Part shown: in pieces, positions 1-5,869 of the stretch
How positions within the stretch are numbered: position 1 is the first letter of the stretch
Layout: every line of letters starts with the position of its first letter
Assembly: GCA_003511825.1 (NCBI GenBank)
Contig: DOIU01000464.1
Location: 1-5,869, forward strand
DNA: 5,869 bases
Reading direction: 5' to 3'
From: Gammaproteobacteria bacterium
GTDB lineage: Bacteria > Pseudomonadota > Gammaproteobacteria > Granulosicoccales > Granulosicoccaceae
Position numbers and translations under genes: made by a program
The notes under the pieces: model-generated
The model's input: only the letters and a program-made list of their open reading frames with translations
Told to the model about the DNA's origin: nothing
Databases searched by the model: none

Positions 1-1270
1 GGCTTAACCAGTGTTTCGTCGTCGAACAATACTGTAAGGATCGTATTTTTGTTTCCCGTGCGCCGTCATTTAGTGGCCAAATACTTCGCAAATAGCTGAT
101 GATATCATCATGCATTACGCGGATGGCAAAGGGGATGGCATCCTCGCTTGTTCGAATGAGCTTTGTATATCCTGCTGTTGGGTCGGAATATCCATAGTTA
201 GTTATATCGGCTGCAAAAAATGCGTGGAGCCTGATTTCAGAGGGGGAGACAGTTTTGCCTATACCTTCGGTGGCTTCATACATTGCCTTTGCGCGTTTTA
301 ATCGAGGACCCCCTAATTCATAGCGGTGCATATCTCGCGTTTCCCGAAAGATACGCCAAAATTTCTGAAACTCTGCAAACGCATATACTTGGGGTACTGA
401 AAGGTTTTCACTGGATATAGTTGCAGGAATCCGAGTTGTGCTCAGATGTCCGTTGGTACCGATTAGTAGAATACGGGTTGGGCTTCCAGCATCATCATTT
501 TCAACTTTTTTTTCGCTGTGTATACGGCACACCTCTTCGAGAAGTTTATTTATTAGGCCCCCATCCATTCCTGATTGGGGAATAAGGAACGCATCAGCGA
601 TGACCAAAAAAACCTTCTGGGTAAATAGCTCCTCTGCGATTCTCATAGGGAGGGCTGCACTGTTGACGTTGTCGCAATCAATGGACAGGATTTCCGCAAT
701 GTCACGCAATTGGTGGTCATACGGAGCAAGAAAAGAGTTTGAGCGTATGACAATCATGGTATCGAACAGTCTGGATAGTTTTCTCGATCGGACCATGCTG
801 GACGCAACATAGGTGGCACCGGACCATGGCGAAATTTCCCAGATAAATACGGCATCACGTCCTTGGATAAGGCGTCGTCTGAGGTATTTTGATACCTCAA
901 TTTCCTTATCCATGAGCAATTCGTCAGTGGGTTTGTCACCGAAAGGGAGAATGATCAAATCATCTTTAGGGACTGGCGCTGACGGGTTGTCCTCATAATG
1001 CTGAGGAAACAACCGATCAATTTCAACAGTGGTTTGACAGTAAAAAAGGCGGGGGTTAGTAATTTTCGTGCCAATGGTTTCCCTTGTTTCCTGATTTTCA
1101 CACAACAGCCGCTCTAGATAGATATCCAAAGGTTCATTCCCGCGACGCCCAGAGGGATCAATGACATTTTGTGCACCCGGCTTGTCGTACAGGAATTTCG
1201 AGAATGCAGGTTTGCCGATGTATTGGGAGGTTTCGCTTCTGCCTAACACTAGGCCAAAATCCGCGCACAT
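1..1270 (-). CDS. Degenerate P-loop NTPase-like protein, C-terminus off the left edge
   Basis: The minus-strand frame whose codons begin at plus positions congruent to 2 mod 3 has no stop from base 2 to base 1438, far too long for chance. From the first ATG (1268-1270) 423 codons are visible, and the gene continues beyond base 1. I do not recognise a named family. Around residues 139-155 a hydrophobic strand (AVFIWE) leads into ISPWSGAT (146-153), placed like a Walker A motif (GxxxxGKT) but with Ile for the first Gly and Ala152 for the catalytic Lys. VFLVIAD (220-226) resembles Walker B without the second acidic residue, and RILLIGTN (266-273) resembles a sensor-1 strand. This order fits AAA/STAND-type ATPases; Ala in place of Lys suggests weak or no ATP hydrolysis. 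No signal peptide or membrane segment is seen, so it is probably cytoplasmic. The start is uncertain: no good ribosome site precedes this ATG, and coding-like sequence extends upstream. The gene is certain; the family is a moderate guess. Confidence 0.8.
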   Translation of the reverse strand, partial: MCADFGLVLGRSETSQYIGKPAFSKFLYDKPGAQNVIDPSGRRGNEPLDIYLERLLCENQETRETIGTKITNPRLFYCQTTVEIDRLFPQHYEDNPSAPVPKDDLIILPFGDKPTDELLMDKEIEVSKYLRRRLIQGRDAVFIWEISPWSGATYVASSMVRSRKLSRLFDTMIVIRSNSFLAPYDHQLRDIAEILSIDCDNVNSAALPMRIAEELFTQKVFLVIADAFLIPQSGMDGGLINKLLEEVCRIHSEKKVENDDAGSPTRILLIGTNGHLSTTRIPATISSENLSVPQVYAFAEFQKFWRIFRETRDMHRYELGGPRLKRAKAMYEATEGIGKTVSPSEIRLHAFFAADITNYGYSDPTAGYTKLIRTSEDAIPFAIRVMHDDIISYLRSIWPLNDGARETKIRSLQYCSTTKHWLS

Positions 1271-1535
1271 TTTCCGTTGGCTATACCCTCGAAAATGCGC
1301 CCTGTGATGCCGCCAAGCGTAACGCAATATATCAATTTTGTTCAATTGTCCAACCCAGTAGTCTAACCAACAATGATCCGGAGTGGCACCACTTAATTGA
1401 GGCTTGCGCTCAGTTGTCTGTTCCTGTAGCCATTCACGTCATCTTCCGGCGGGAACTGAAACACGAGTTGCGCGAGAAACGCAAGATAAAATTCTTGTTG
1501 CCCGTCGCCTGCGAGATACGGAAAAATTTTCCCAT
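1271..1535 (-). other. Possible frame-disrupted 5' extension of the left gene
   Basis: Upstream of the ATG at 1270 the same frame stays open to 1438 and reads like protein (REWLQEQTTERKPQLSG, then a Trp-rich stretch). It is stopped by TGA at 1439-1441. Just beyond, the neighbouring frame reads FPYLAGDGQQEFYLAFLAQL and ends PPEDD at 1438-1440, so one missing base near 1438 would join PPEDD to REWLQ. A second missing base in the A4T5 run at 1522-1530 would join this to an ATG at 1533-1535, giving MGKIFPYLAG, directly behind a purine-rich GAAAGGAAGG. Two losses of the same sign suggest either base-calling errors or decay of the true N-terminus. The alternative is untranslated leader. This is inference from how protein-like the frames look; no homologue was consulted. 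Confidence 0.35.
1326..1353 (-). promoter_or_regulatory. Promoter-like pair facing the left gene
   Basis: On the minus strand TTGGAC (plus 1348-1353) is followed after 16 bases by TATATT (plus 1326-1331), a good match to a housekeeping -35/-10 pair. Transcription would start near 1318 and leave a leader of roughly 50 bases before the ATG at 1270. This favours the short reading of the left gene, because the site lies inside the proposed extended coding region. The local sequence is A+T-rich, so a chance match is possible. Confidence 0.35.
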
Positions 1536-1710
1536 CCTTCCTTTCGGAACAGTTTTTTGTTCCTTCGCAGCCACTAGCAATGTGTTTTTTTGTGGTAGAA
1601 CTGTGGAAAACTTGTGGTTTTTCTGACGCGCAATGATCGGATTTCTTTTTTCGCCGATGGTTAACAAACGATGAATTTTGTGGCGTTATCTCCTGTGAAA
1701 GGGGGCGCGC
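1536..1710. other. Divergent intergenic region upstream of the PBP-like gene
   Basis: About 175 bases with no convincing gene. Besides the TGTGG repeats it holds a T-rich run (1644-1651), a GTTAAC palindrome (1660-1665) and, just before the PBP-like start, a GAAAGGGGG ribosome site (1697-1705). No strong rightward promoter stands out; TTAACA (1661-1666) with TTATCT (1686-1691) has a 19-base spacer and is a weak candidate. Short open frames on the minus strand use TTG starts and are not convincing. Confidence 0.5.
1590..1622 (+). repeat. Three tandem 11-base TGTGG repeats, possible operator
   Basis: Three consecutive 11-mers, TTGTGGTAGAA (1590-1600), CTGTGGAAAAC (1601-1611) and TTGTGGTTTTT (1612-1622), share a TGTGG core at 1591, 1602 and 1613. 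A fourth TGTGG at 1679-1683 lies 66 bases (six periods) after the third, so all four are on one helical face. The middle unit read on the minus strand is TTTTCCACA, which fits the DnaA-box consensus TTWTNCACA. Its position between divergent genes suggests a cooperative regulator site. No regulator for it is visible in the window. Confidence 0.5.
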
Positions 1711-3975
1711 ATGGCACATCAACCCGCATACGCTCGTATCACTGAAGCCCGGAAGCAGGCCTATGAGGCCGGTCAGCGTCATCGTGAACGTGAAGAGAAT
1801 TTCAAGGCAGCCCTGAAAGCCTGGACGGGTCCCGGCACGATCCAGGAGTTTCTTGCGGGTGAAGCTGAAAAAGGCCTTGTGCAGGGCAGAGCAGAAGGCA
1901 GAGGCCGCGATGCAGTCCGCAAGGCATGGTGTTTTTCCCAGTTGACTGCCGGAATTGTTGGACGGGGGATCAATAGCGCAGCTGCAAGTGTTGGTGCGAT
2001 CCGGTTGCCACAAATGCATTCGACACTGAAACTCGCGCTTTCCTATTTGCTGGCGACCACTACGCTGGCCATGGGGGCGGTCTACGTTGTGCCTAGCCCG
2101 GTTGAGACCCTCGTTTCCATGGCTTACCGTGTTTTTCCCGAACCCTCTCAATCACGCGAGGTTGCCAGGCTTGCTGACTGTGCTCTTGTTGATCCGGTGG
2201 TGGATGCGACATCCGGTCGACGCCATGGCGTCTTGGTGAGAAATACAGCTGATTGCGCTGACCGTAATCATTTGGCCTTAATCCCTAGCATCGAAGGTGC
2301 AAGGGCACAGGCAGTTGCTGATGAGGCGGTCGAAGGACGATATTCCGGTCCGGGCCAGACGCTAACGATTTCTTGGACTGGCCTTGCGAGGGCCGTCTTT
2401 TACCGCGCTACAGGTCAGAAATCTATTGGTGGAACTGGGCCGTTGCTTTCTGCGGTGGAACAGGTCGCCGGTGCAAACAGCTTGACAATGGGCCAGAAGC
2501 TCAACTTTTTATTTCGCGTTGGTCCAAGCTGGGCAGCAAACCACACAAACACCGCTGATGATCGTATGCTTTGGGCAACGACGCATCTGCAATGCGCCCG
2601 CGGTGTTGGGGGAACCGGTGGCGGTTTTACCCCGATTGCGGGAGATTTGTGCGCCGAGCTGTTCGGCAAGCAATCGCTTGAGGATTTGTCTCCGGCTGAA
2701 CATTGTGTGGTTGCGGCGCTGCGCAAATCAACTCTGGCAGTCCCAGGGCCTCGTGCTAGTTTCGATCAACTTGCGGAATTCGGTCGGTCCTGGGAAAGCG
2801 CCAAACAGCGCGCGGACGAGAAATGCCTGTCCGTTCTGTACGATGAATCGGAATTGGTGGAATATCAAAATGAGTTGGCCGCACTTCCGCTCCCAGACCG
2901 GGCACGTATTGTCGGGCTTGAGCGGCAGCTGAACATAGAGCTTCTCGGCGCAGTTGGCTATCTGCGTAATCGCTTTTCTACAGGTGGCCTGATCCCCACC
3001 GCGATCATTCCGAGTGCCCAGCAGAGCCTAGTGCGCTTGGTCGATAAGACACTGGAGCAGAGGTTCCTCGGGAAACTGGAGGGCTCACTCTGCCTACCGG
3101 GTAGCGCCGGATGCGAGGATCAGAACCTCTTAGATGTAGGTATTCTTGTCGCCGAACAAATGCCTGACGGCTCTCTTGTCAGCCGCGCCGTCTACCAGTC
3201 GCGTTCGGGGCTTCTGATTCAAACAACCTCCCTGCGGGGCCGTGCTTCGACAGTCAAGGCGTTATTGGTGCCGCTTTTCGCGGCCAATGGGCAGACACGT
3301 CTGTGCCGTGAATATGTGGGCAACCTCAAGGACGCGGACGGGTTCCAAGGCGGTGATTGTGCCGATGCGAGTAGTTGGATGTCTCTTGAGGAGGCCACCG
3401 CCAGATCTTCGAATTTGGCATTCTATTGGGGATTGCGCCAAATTCGAGATGCAGATTTCAAGGCGTGGCTTGAACTGATGGGCTTTGACATCAAGCCGGA
3501 TGCGCAGCTGAGCAATCTGCGCCGCGGTGTTCTGATCGGAGATCTGGCCTCAATTTCTCCGGACAAGCTGGTACGAGCGTTTGCCGCCGTCACGGGGGGC
3601 GGGCTGGCTTCCTCCCCTGATGAGCCAGATAGTGGTATCGATTTGACGAGTGCCTTCGACCGCACAATCCTGCAATTTAGCCGCTATGTACTACAAGCCC
3701 CGGTCAAGAATGGCACGGCAACCGCGTTGGCCAAACCGCTTACCGATATTTCCTGCAGTGACATAGAAGCCAAGACCGGCACTGCGGACGCAACAACCGG
3801 ACGAGCCCGCGACCGGCTCATTATCGTCGGGGCAACTTGCGATGGACGCCGCTTGATCGCTTTTACCCTGGTGGGCGCACCGCGCCCGGACATGAGCCTG
3901 GGTCAATCCATTCACGGCCGCGATATTGTGCAGTTGACTGGCGAAGCTTTAGCCGCAGTTGCTGCCGAACTTTGA
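1711..3975 (+). CDS. Class-A-like penicillin-binding protein, transpeptidase intact, glycosyltransferase degenerate
   Basis: 754 residues, starting at an ATG six bases after GAAAGGGGG. A charged N-terminal part (about 1-105) is cytoplasmic and long for this family. One membrane helix (about 106-128) anchors a periplasmic remainder. Residues about 200-350 keep the outline of a family-51 glycosyltransferase: RAVFYRATGQKSIGG, then GDLCAELFGKQSLEDLSPAE, like the usual YFGK..dLs.aE segment. The ED-x-F-x-x-H-x-G motif reads EGRYSGPGQT, QGGSTITQQ reads IGGTGPLLSAVEQ, and the conserved RKxxE helix is not recognisable. The C-terminal transpeptidase has all three active-site motifs in order: STVK (513-516, Ser513 the predicted acylated serine), SSN (566-568) and KTGT (688-691), plus a typical SISPDKLVRAFAAVTGGG segment (614-631). 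Twelve cysteines lie outside the membrane. By family knowledge it should bind peptidoglycan stem peptides and beta-lactams; chain polymerisation is doubtful. It is probably co-transcribed with the next gene. Confidence 0.88.
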   Translation: MAHQPAYARITEARKQAYEAGQRHREREENFKAALKAWTGPGTIQEFLAGEAEKGLVQGRAEGRGRDAVRKAWCFSQLTAGIVGRGINSAAASVGAIRLPQMHSTLKLALSYLLATTTLAMGAVYVVPSPVETLVSMAYRVFPEPSQSREVARLADCALVDPVVDATSGRRHGVLVRNTADCADRNHLALIPSIEGARAQAVADEAVEGRYSGPGQTLTISWTGLARAVFYRATGQKSIGGTGPLLSAVEQVAGANSLTMGQKLNFLFRVGPSWAANHTNTADDRMLWATTHLQCARGVGGTGGGFTPIAGDLCAELFGKQSLEDLSPAEHCVVAALRKSTLAVPGPRASFDQLAEFGRSWESAKQRADEKCLSVLYDESELVEYQNELAALPLPDRARIVGLERQLNIELLGAVGYLRNRFSTGGLIPTAIIPSAQQSLVRLVDKTLEQRFLGKLEGSLCLPGSAGCEDQNLLDVGILVAEQMPDGSLVSRAVYQSRSGLLIQTTSLRGRASTVKALLVPLFAANGQTRLCREYVGNLKDADGFQGGDCADASSWMSLEEATARSSNLAFYWGLRQIRDADFKAWLELMGFDIKPDAQLSNLRRGVLIGDLASISPDKLVRAFAAVTGGGLASSPDEPDSGIDLTSAFDRTILQFSRYVLQAPVKNGTATALAKPLTDISCSDIEAKTGTADATTGRARDRLIIVGATCDGRRLIAFTLVGAPRPDMSLGQSIHGRDIVQLTGEALAAVAAEL

Positions 3976-3983
3976 TGAACGAA

Positions 3984-3989
3984 AAGGAG
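3984..3989 (+). promoter_or_regulatory. Ribosome binding site that sets the start of the membrane protein
   Basis: AAGGAG lies six bases before the ATG at 3996, an ideal Shine-Dalgarno sequence and spacing. It argues for 3996 over the in-frame ATG at 3975, which overlaps the stop of the upstream gene (TGATG). Use of the 3975 start would add only seven residues (MNEKEQK). Confidence 0.8.
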
Positions 3990-3995
3990 CAGAAA

Positions 3996-5480
3996 ATGAA
4001 TTCTCAAGACAGACCCGAACCACAGGGCCTTGGCCTAGTCTACTGGTTTTTCATGGTATTATCTTTTGCCACGACCGGCTACACAATCACAACAATGCTT
4101 CCGGATAGCCTTGAAACACCCTACCGGTTCGGGCTGGCCTACAGTATTTCGCTCGTGATTCAGGCAATTATCGGGGCGACTTGGCCTAACCTTGCACGTC
4201 TGTTTCGGCAAAGAAGTTTCCTGACTTGGGCCTTTGTCCTGTTTCTTGGCATCGGGGGTTCGATATTCAGTGGTATATTGGCATCGTCCACGAATACGCT
4301 GGCCTTGCAGTTTCAAGCTGTCGACGAAAACGCTAAGGATCAAGCACGTCTGGACGCCCTCCAGCCGGTTTTGCAAGCAGTTAGCCAAGCCGATACGCTT
4401 AGTCGGTTACTTGATGAGTATTCCAACTACGCCACAGCCCAGTCGGCGCGAGAGAAAGATTTTGGCGATTCATGTGAAGGTGGCGCAGTTGATGTCGGGG
4501 AGGGTCCACTGACCCGTCTTCGTGCAAACCAGGCGGAAGAGGCAGCTTTAAGGGCTGGCGACGCTGGCTCTCTGGTTGGCGCTGCAGATCAATTGCGCAC
4601 GCGCGCTAGGGCGGTCGGATCACAAGATGAAATCAGCGCGCTGTTTCTTGATGCAACGAAGCTGTCGCGCGCGCCGTATCTTGATGAAGTCCGCACTTGG
4701 GTGGAACAAGAACTGGGCGGTTTCCGAGGGGACAATGGCTTTCTTTGGGAAAGCAAACAGAGGGTTTGCAGAGATTCAGGCGCCGTGCGCCGACTTGAGA
4801 AGATTCTGACCCAACTGGATAGCAGCGAAAGCGGCGCGCTCCTGCCTCCGAGCTGGCGCGATGCGCGCATTGGCGATGTAATGGCAGGTAATTTTGCCGC
4901 CATGGGGGTGGTATTCGACAAACTCAGTTCCGGAACTGGGCTTTGGGCCGCGCTTAGTATACGGCCTGCAAGCCTATATGTGGTGTTCTGGGTCTGGTCA
5001 CTGATTGTCGAGATGACCTGTGTCGTTCTGGGAATGTATCGAGGCGCACCACGCCGCAAGATGTTCTCGACGAGCGGTGATATCGACCCTCCCTCGGAGG
5101 GGCAGATGAAGCGAGGGAAGGCTGTGGCGGAAGTCCTTGACAATCTCGTTGTGCGCATGGGGCGCGATGCCTATTTGCTTGTGCCGGTTGGGGGCTTTGC
5201 CAATAAACTAAACCACAATGCCCGGACTATGGCCCGAAATGGTGGTCGCCTGTTGTCGCGCGTACCTGCAAGTGCTGCCGTTCCGTTGGAGGATATCCTT
5301 CCGCCAAGCCTGGCTTTGGGCGAAGCCGAAAGAATTGAAGAGATAACGGGCTCGGCTTTTGTCGACGTTTACAAGATTCGCAATTTGTCGCGCCTTGAAC
5401 AAAAACTGGTGTCAGTCCTTGGTTTCGACGATTCCCTTGAGGACAATGTCATCCAATTTGAGAGTCGTACTGGCAGCTGA
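3996..5480 (+). CDS. Unrecognised four-helix inner-membrane protein with helical periplasmic domain
   Basis: 494 residues from the ATG behind AAGGAG; the gap to the upstream stop is 20 bases, so the two genes are very likely one operon. I recognise no family. Three membrane helices are clear (about 14-34, 46-63 and 75-97), followed by a hydrophilic stretch of about 225 residues and a fourth helix near 325-347. Positive loops (LARLFRQRS at 67-75, RGAPRRK at 349-355) place both ends in the cytoplasm and residues about 98-324 in the periplasm. That periplasmic domain is rich in Ala, Leu, Glu, Gln and Arg, looks mostly helical or coiled, and has two cysteines (160 and 258). The tail of about 145 residues is cytoplasmic, with no catalytic motif I can name. 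The architecture suits a sensor, scaffold or transmembrane adaptor for the PBP-like protein (inference). Reading the frame further upstream, inside the PBP-like gene, is not supported. Confidence 0.85.
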   Translation: MNSQDRPEPQGLGLVYWFFMVLSFATTGYTITTMLPDSLETPYRFGLAYSISLVIQAIIGATWPNLARLFRQRSFLTWAFVLFLGIGGSIFSGILASSTNTLALQFQAVDENAKDQARLDALQPVLQAVSQADTLSRLLDEYSNYATAQSAREKDFGDSCEGGAVDVGEGPLTRLRANQAEEAALRAGDAGSLVGAADQLRTRARAVGSQDEISALFLDATKLSRAPYLDEVRTWVEQELGGFRGDNGFLWESKQRVCRDSGAVRRLEKILTQLDSSESGALLPPSWRDARIGDVMAGNFAAMGVVFDKLSSGTGLWAALSIRPASLYVVFWVWSLIVEMTCVVLGMYRGAPRRKMFSTSGDIDPPSEGQMKRGKAVAEVLDNLVVRMGRDAYLLVPVGGFANKLNHNARTMARNGGRLLSRVPASAAVPLEDILPPSLALGEAERIEEITGSAFVDVYKIRNLSRLEQKLVSVLGFDDSLEDNVIQFESRTGS

Positions 5481-5660
5481 TGAATATAGACACGGACCCA
5501 GATCAAACCTACAGGCGCTCTTTTTTGCGCCTGTAGGTTGTGCTGTGAGTCAACGATCGGAAAGAAACCATAGAAAGATCAGTGCAAGATAAGCACACCT
5601 TCCCAATGCAAAACATCCGTGTTGAATAGCTATTTAATGAGGATTGTCATTGGCCTGTGT
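5481..5660. other. Convergent intergenic region
   Basis: 180 bases between the end of the membrane-protein gene and the stop of the recombinase-like gene entering from the right. It contains the hairpin at 5506-5539. In the remaining roughly 120 bases I see no gene, RNA gene or clear repeat. Confidence 0.6.
5506..5539 (+). terminator. 13-bp perfect hairpin, possible terminator
   Basis: AACCTACAGGCGC (5506-5518) is perfectly complementary to GCGCCTGTAGGTT (5527-5539), with the 8-base loop TCTTTTTT between them. It starts 25 bases after the membrane-protein stop and lies between convergent genes, a usual place for a terminator. It is atypical because the T-run is in the loop and neither strand has a real T-tract after the stem. 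It could instead be an RNA-stabilising hairpin or a protein-binding inverted repeat. Confidence 0.5.
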
Positions 5661-5869
5661 TCACCCGCTTTCAAACACCGCGCCCTCCTGTTCCCCCCAT
5701 GGCTTCGCCGCAATATCAATCAGGTCGGCGATCTTCACAGCCGGGATTTCCTGTTTCATGACCAGCCGATTAACAACCATTGGCGCAAGATAGGCGATCC
5801 GGATTTGGCGACTGACGAAGCGGTCGGATAGACCCTCGGCGGCCGCAAGATCGCTGATCGTGTTCGCCT
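5661..5869 (-). CDS. C-terminal end of a site-specific recombinase-like protein (5' end off the right edge)
   Basis: 68 codons end at TGA (plus 5661-5663); the start lies beyond the right edge. The visible part contains a helix-turn-helix-like segment, ISDLAAAEGLSDRFVSRQIR, followed by IAYLAPMVVNRLV and a late PWGEQ. This matches the C-terminal pattern of resolvase/invertase-type serine recombinases of Alphaproteobacteria as I remember it (AEREGxSxxYVxRxLRLAxLAPxIVxAI, ending near W-x-EQ). A ParB/KorB-type helix-turn-helix protein is the main alternative. The catalytic N-terminal domain is not visible, so activity cannot be judged. A recombinase here would fit a mobile or island setting for the neighbouring genes. 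Confidence 0.65.
   Translation of the reverse strand, partial: ANTISDLAAAEGLSDRFVSRQIRIAYLAPMVVNRLVMKQEIPAVKIADLIDIAAKPWGEQEGAVFESG

Noticed and set aside
438..998. Two plus-strand open frames (124 and 61 residues)
   Set aside because: They lie opposite the 423-codon minus-strand frame, which is far longer and has motif order; these are shadows.
1433..1445. Programmed -1 ribosomal frameshift in the left gene
   Set aside because: No slippery heptamer is present at the junction, so a base loss or a downstream start is the simpler explanation.
1602..1610. Replication origin based on a DnaA-box match
   Set aside because: Only one box fits the consensus, there is no clear cluster of boxes and no initiator gene beside it; kept only as a note on the repeats.
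1171..1626. 151-residue plus-strand open frame
   Set aside because: It overlaps the long minus-strand gene and the divergent control region, has no ribosome site, and its product has no recognisable fold signature.
1393..2151. 252-residue minus-strand open frame across the start of the PBP-like gene
   Set aside because: Its right half is antisense to a well-supported gene and it begins with TTG. Only its last part (about 1438-1535) reads like protein, and that is reported as a possible broken extension of the left gene.
3837..3995. Earlier start for the membrane protein, inside the PBP-like gene
   Set aside because: Would overlap the conserved C-terminal part of the transpeptidase; the ATG at 3996 has an ideal AAGGAG, and membrane helix 1 begins just after it.
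4589..5158. 189-residue minus-strand open frame
   Set aside because: Antisense to the membrane-protein gene; Ser/Arg/Pro-rich composition typical of a shadow frame.
5619..5831. 70-residue plus-strand open frame
   Set aside because: It is antisense to the recombinase-like tail, which has a recognisable helix-turn-helix; no ribosome site precedes it.

Overview
The window looks like an accessory region of a proteobacterial, probably alphaproteobacterial, chromosome or large replicon. The basis is modest: moderately high G+C in the central genes, a class-A-type penicillin-binding protein (PBP) for a Gram-negative envelope, and the end of a serine-recombinase-like gene of a type common in Alphaproteobacteria. 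A hand count of single 60-base lines gives about 45% G+C at 541-600 (left gene) and about 60% at 3301-3360 (PBP gene). The left gene may therefore have a different history from the central pair.

Layout: (1) 1-1270, minus strand: a long gene running off the left edge. Its reading frame has no stop from base 2 to 1438. The 423 visible codons encode a protein that looks like a P-loop NTPase of the AAA/STAND kind with a decayed Walker A motif. (2) 1271-1710: a divergent control region of about 440 bases. It holds a possible frame-disrupted 5' extension of the left gene, a promoter-like pair facing left, and three tandem 11-base TGTGG repeats on one helical phase. (3) 1711-3975, plus: a bitopic inner-membrane PBP-like protein. 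Its transpeptidase motifs (STVK, SSN, KTGT) are intact, but its glycosyltransferase-51 region has lost most catalytic signatures. (4) 3996-5480, plus: an unrecognised four-helix membrane protein with a large helical periplasmic domain and a cytoplasmic tail, 20 bases downstream with a perfect AAGGAG ribosome site. (5) 5481-5660: intergenic, with a 13-bp perfect hairpin whose T-run lies in the loop. (6) 5661-5869, minus: the C-terminal end of a recombinase-like protein with a helix-turn-helix, entering from the right edge.

Working model (inference): the PBP-like protein and the membrane protein form a two-gene envelope operon. The PBP-like protein would bind or cross-link peptidoglycan stems, and its partner would pass envelope state to the cytoplasm. 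The divergent NTPase-like gene shares the control region and could belong to the same module. The nearby recombinase gene suggests a genomic island. I know of no described system with this exact composition, so it is a candidate rather than a demonstrated system.
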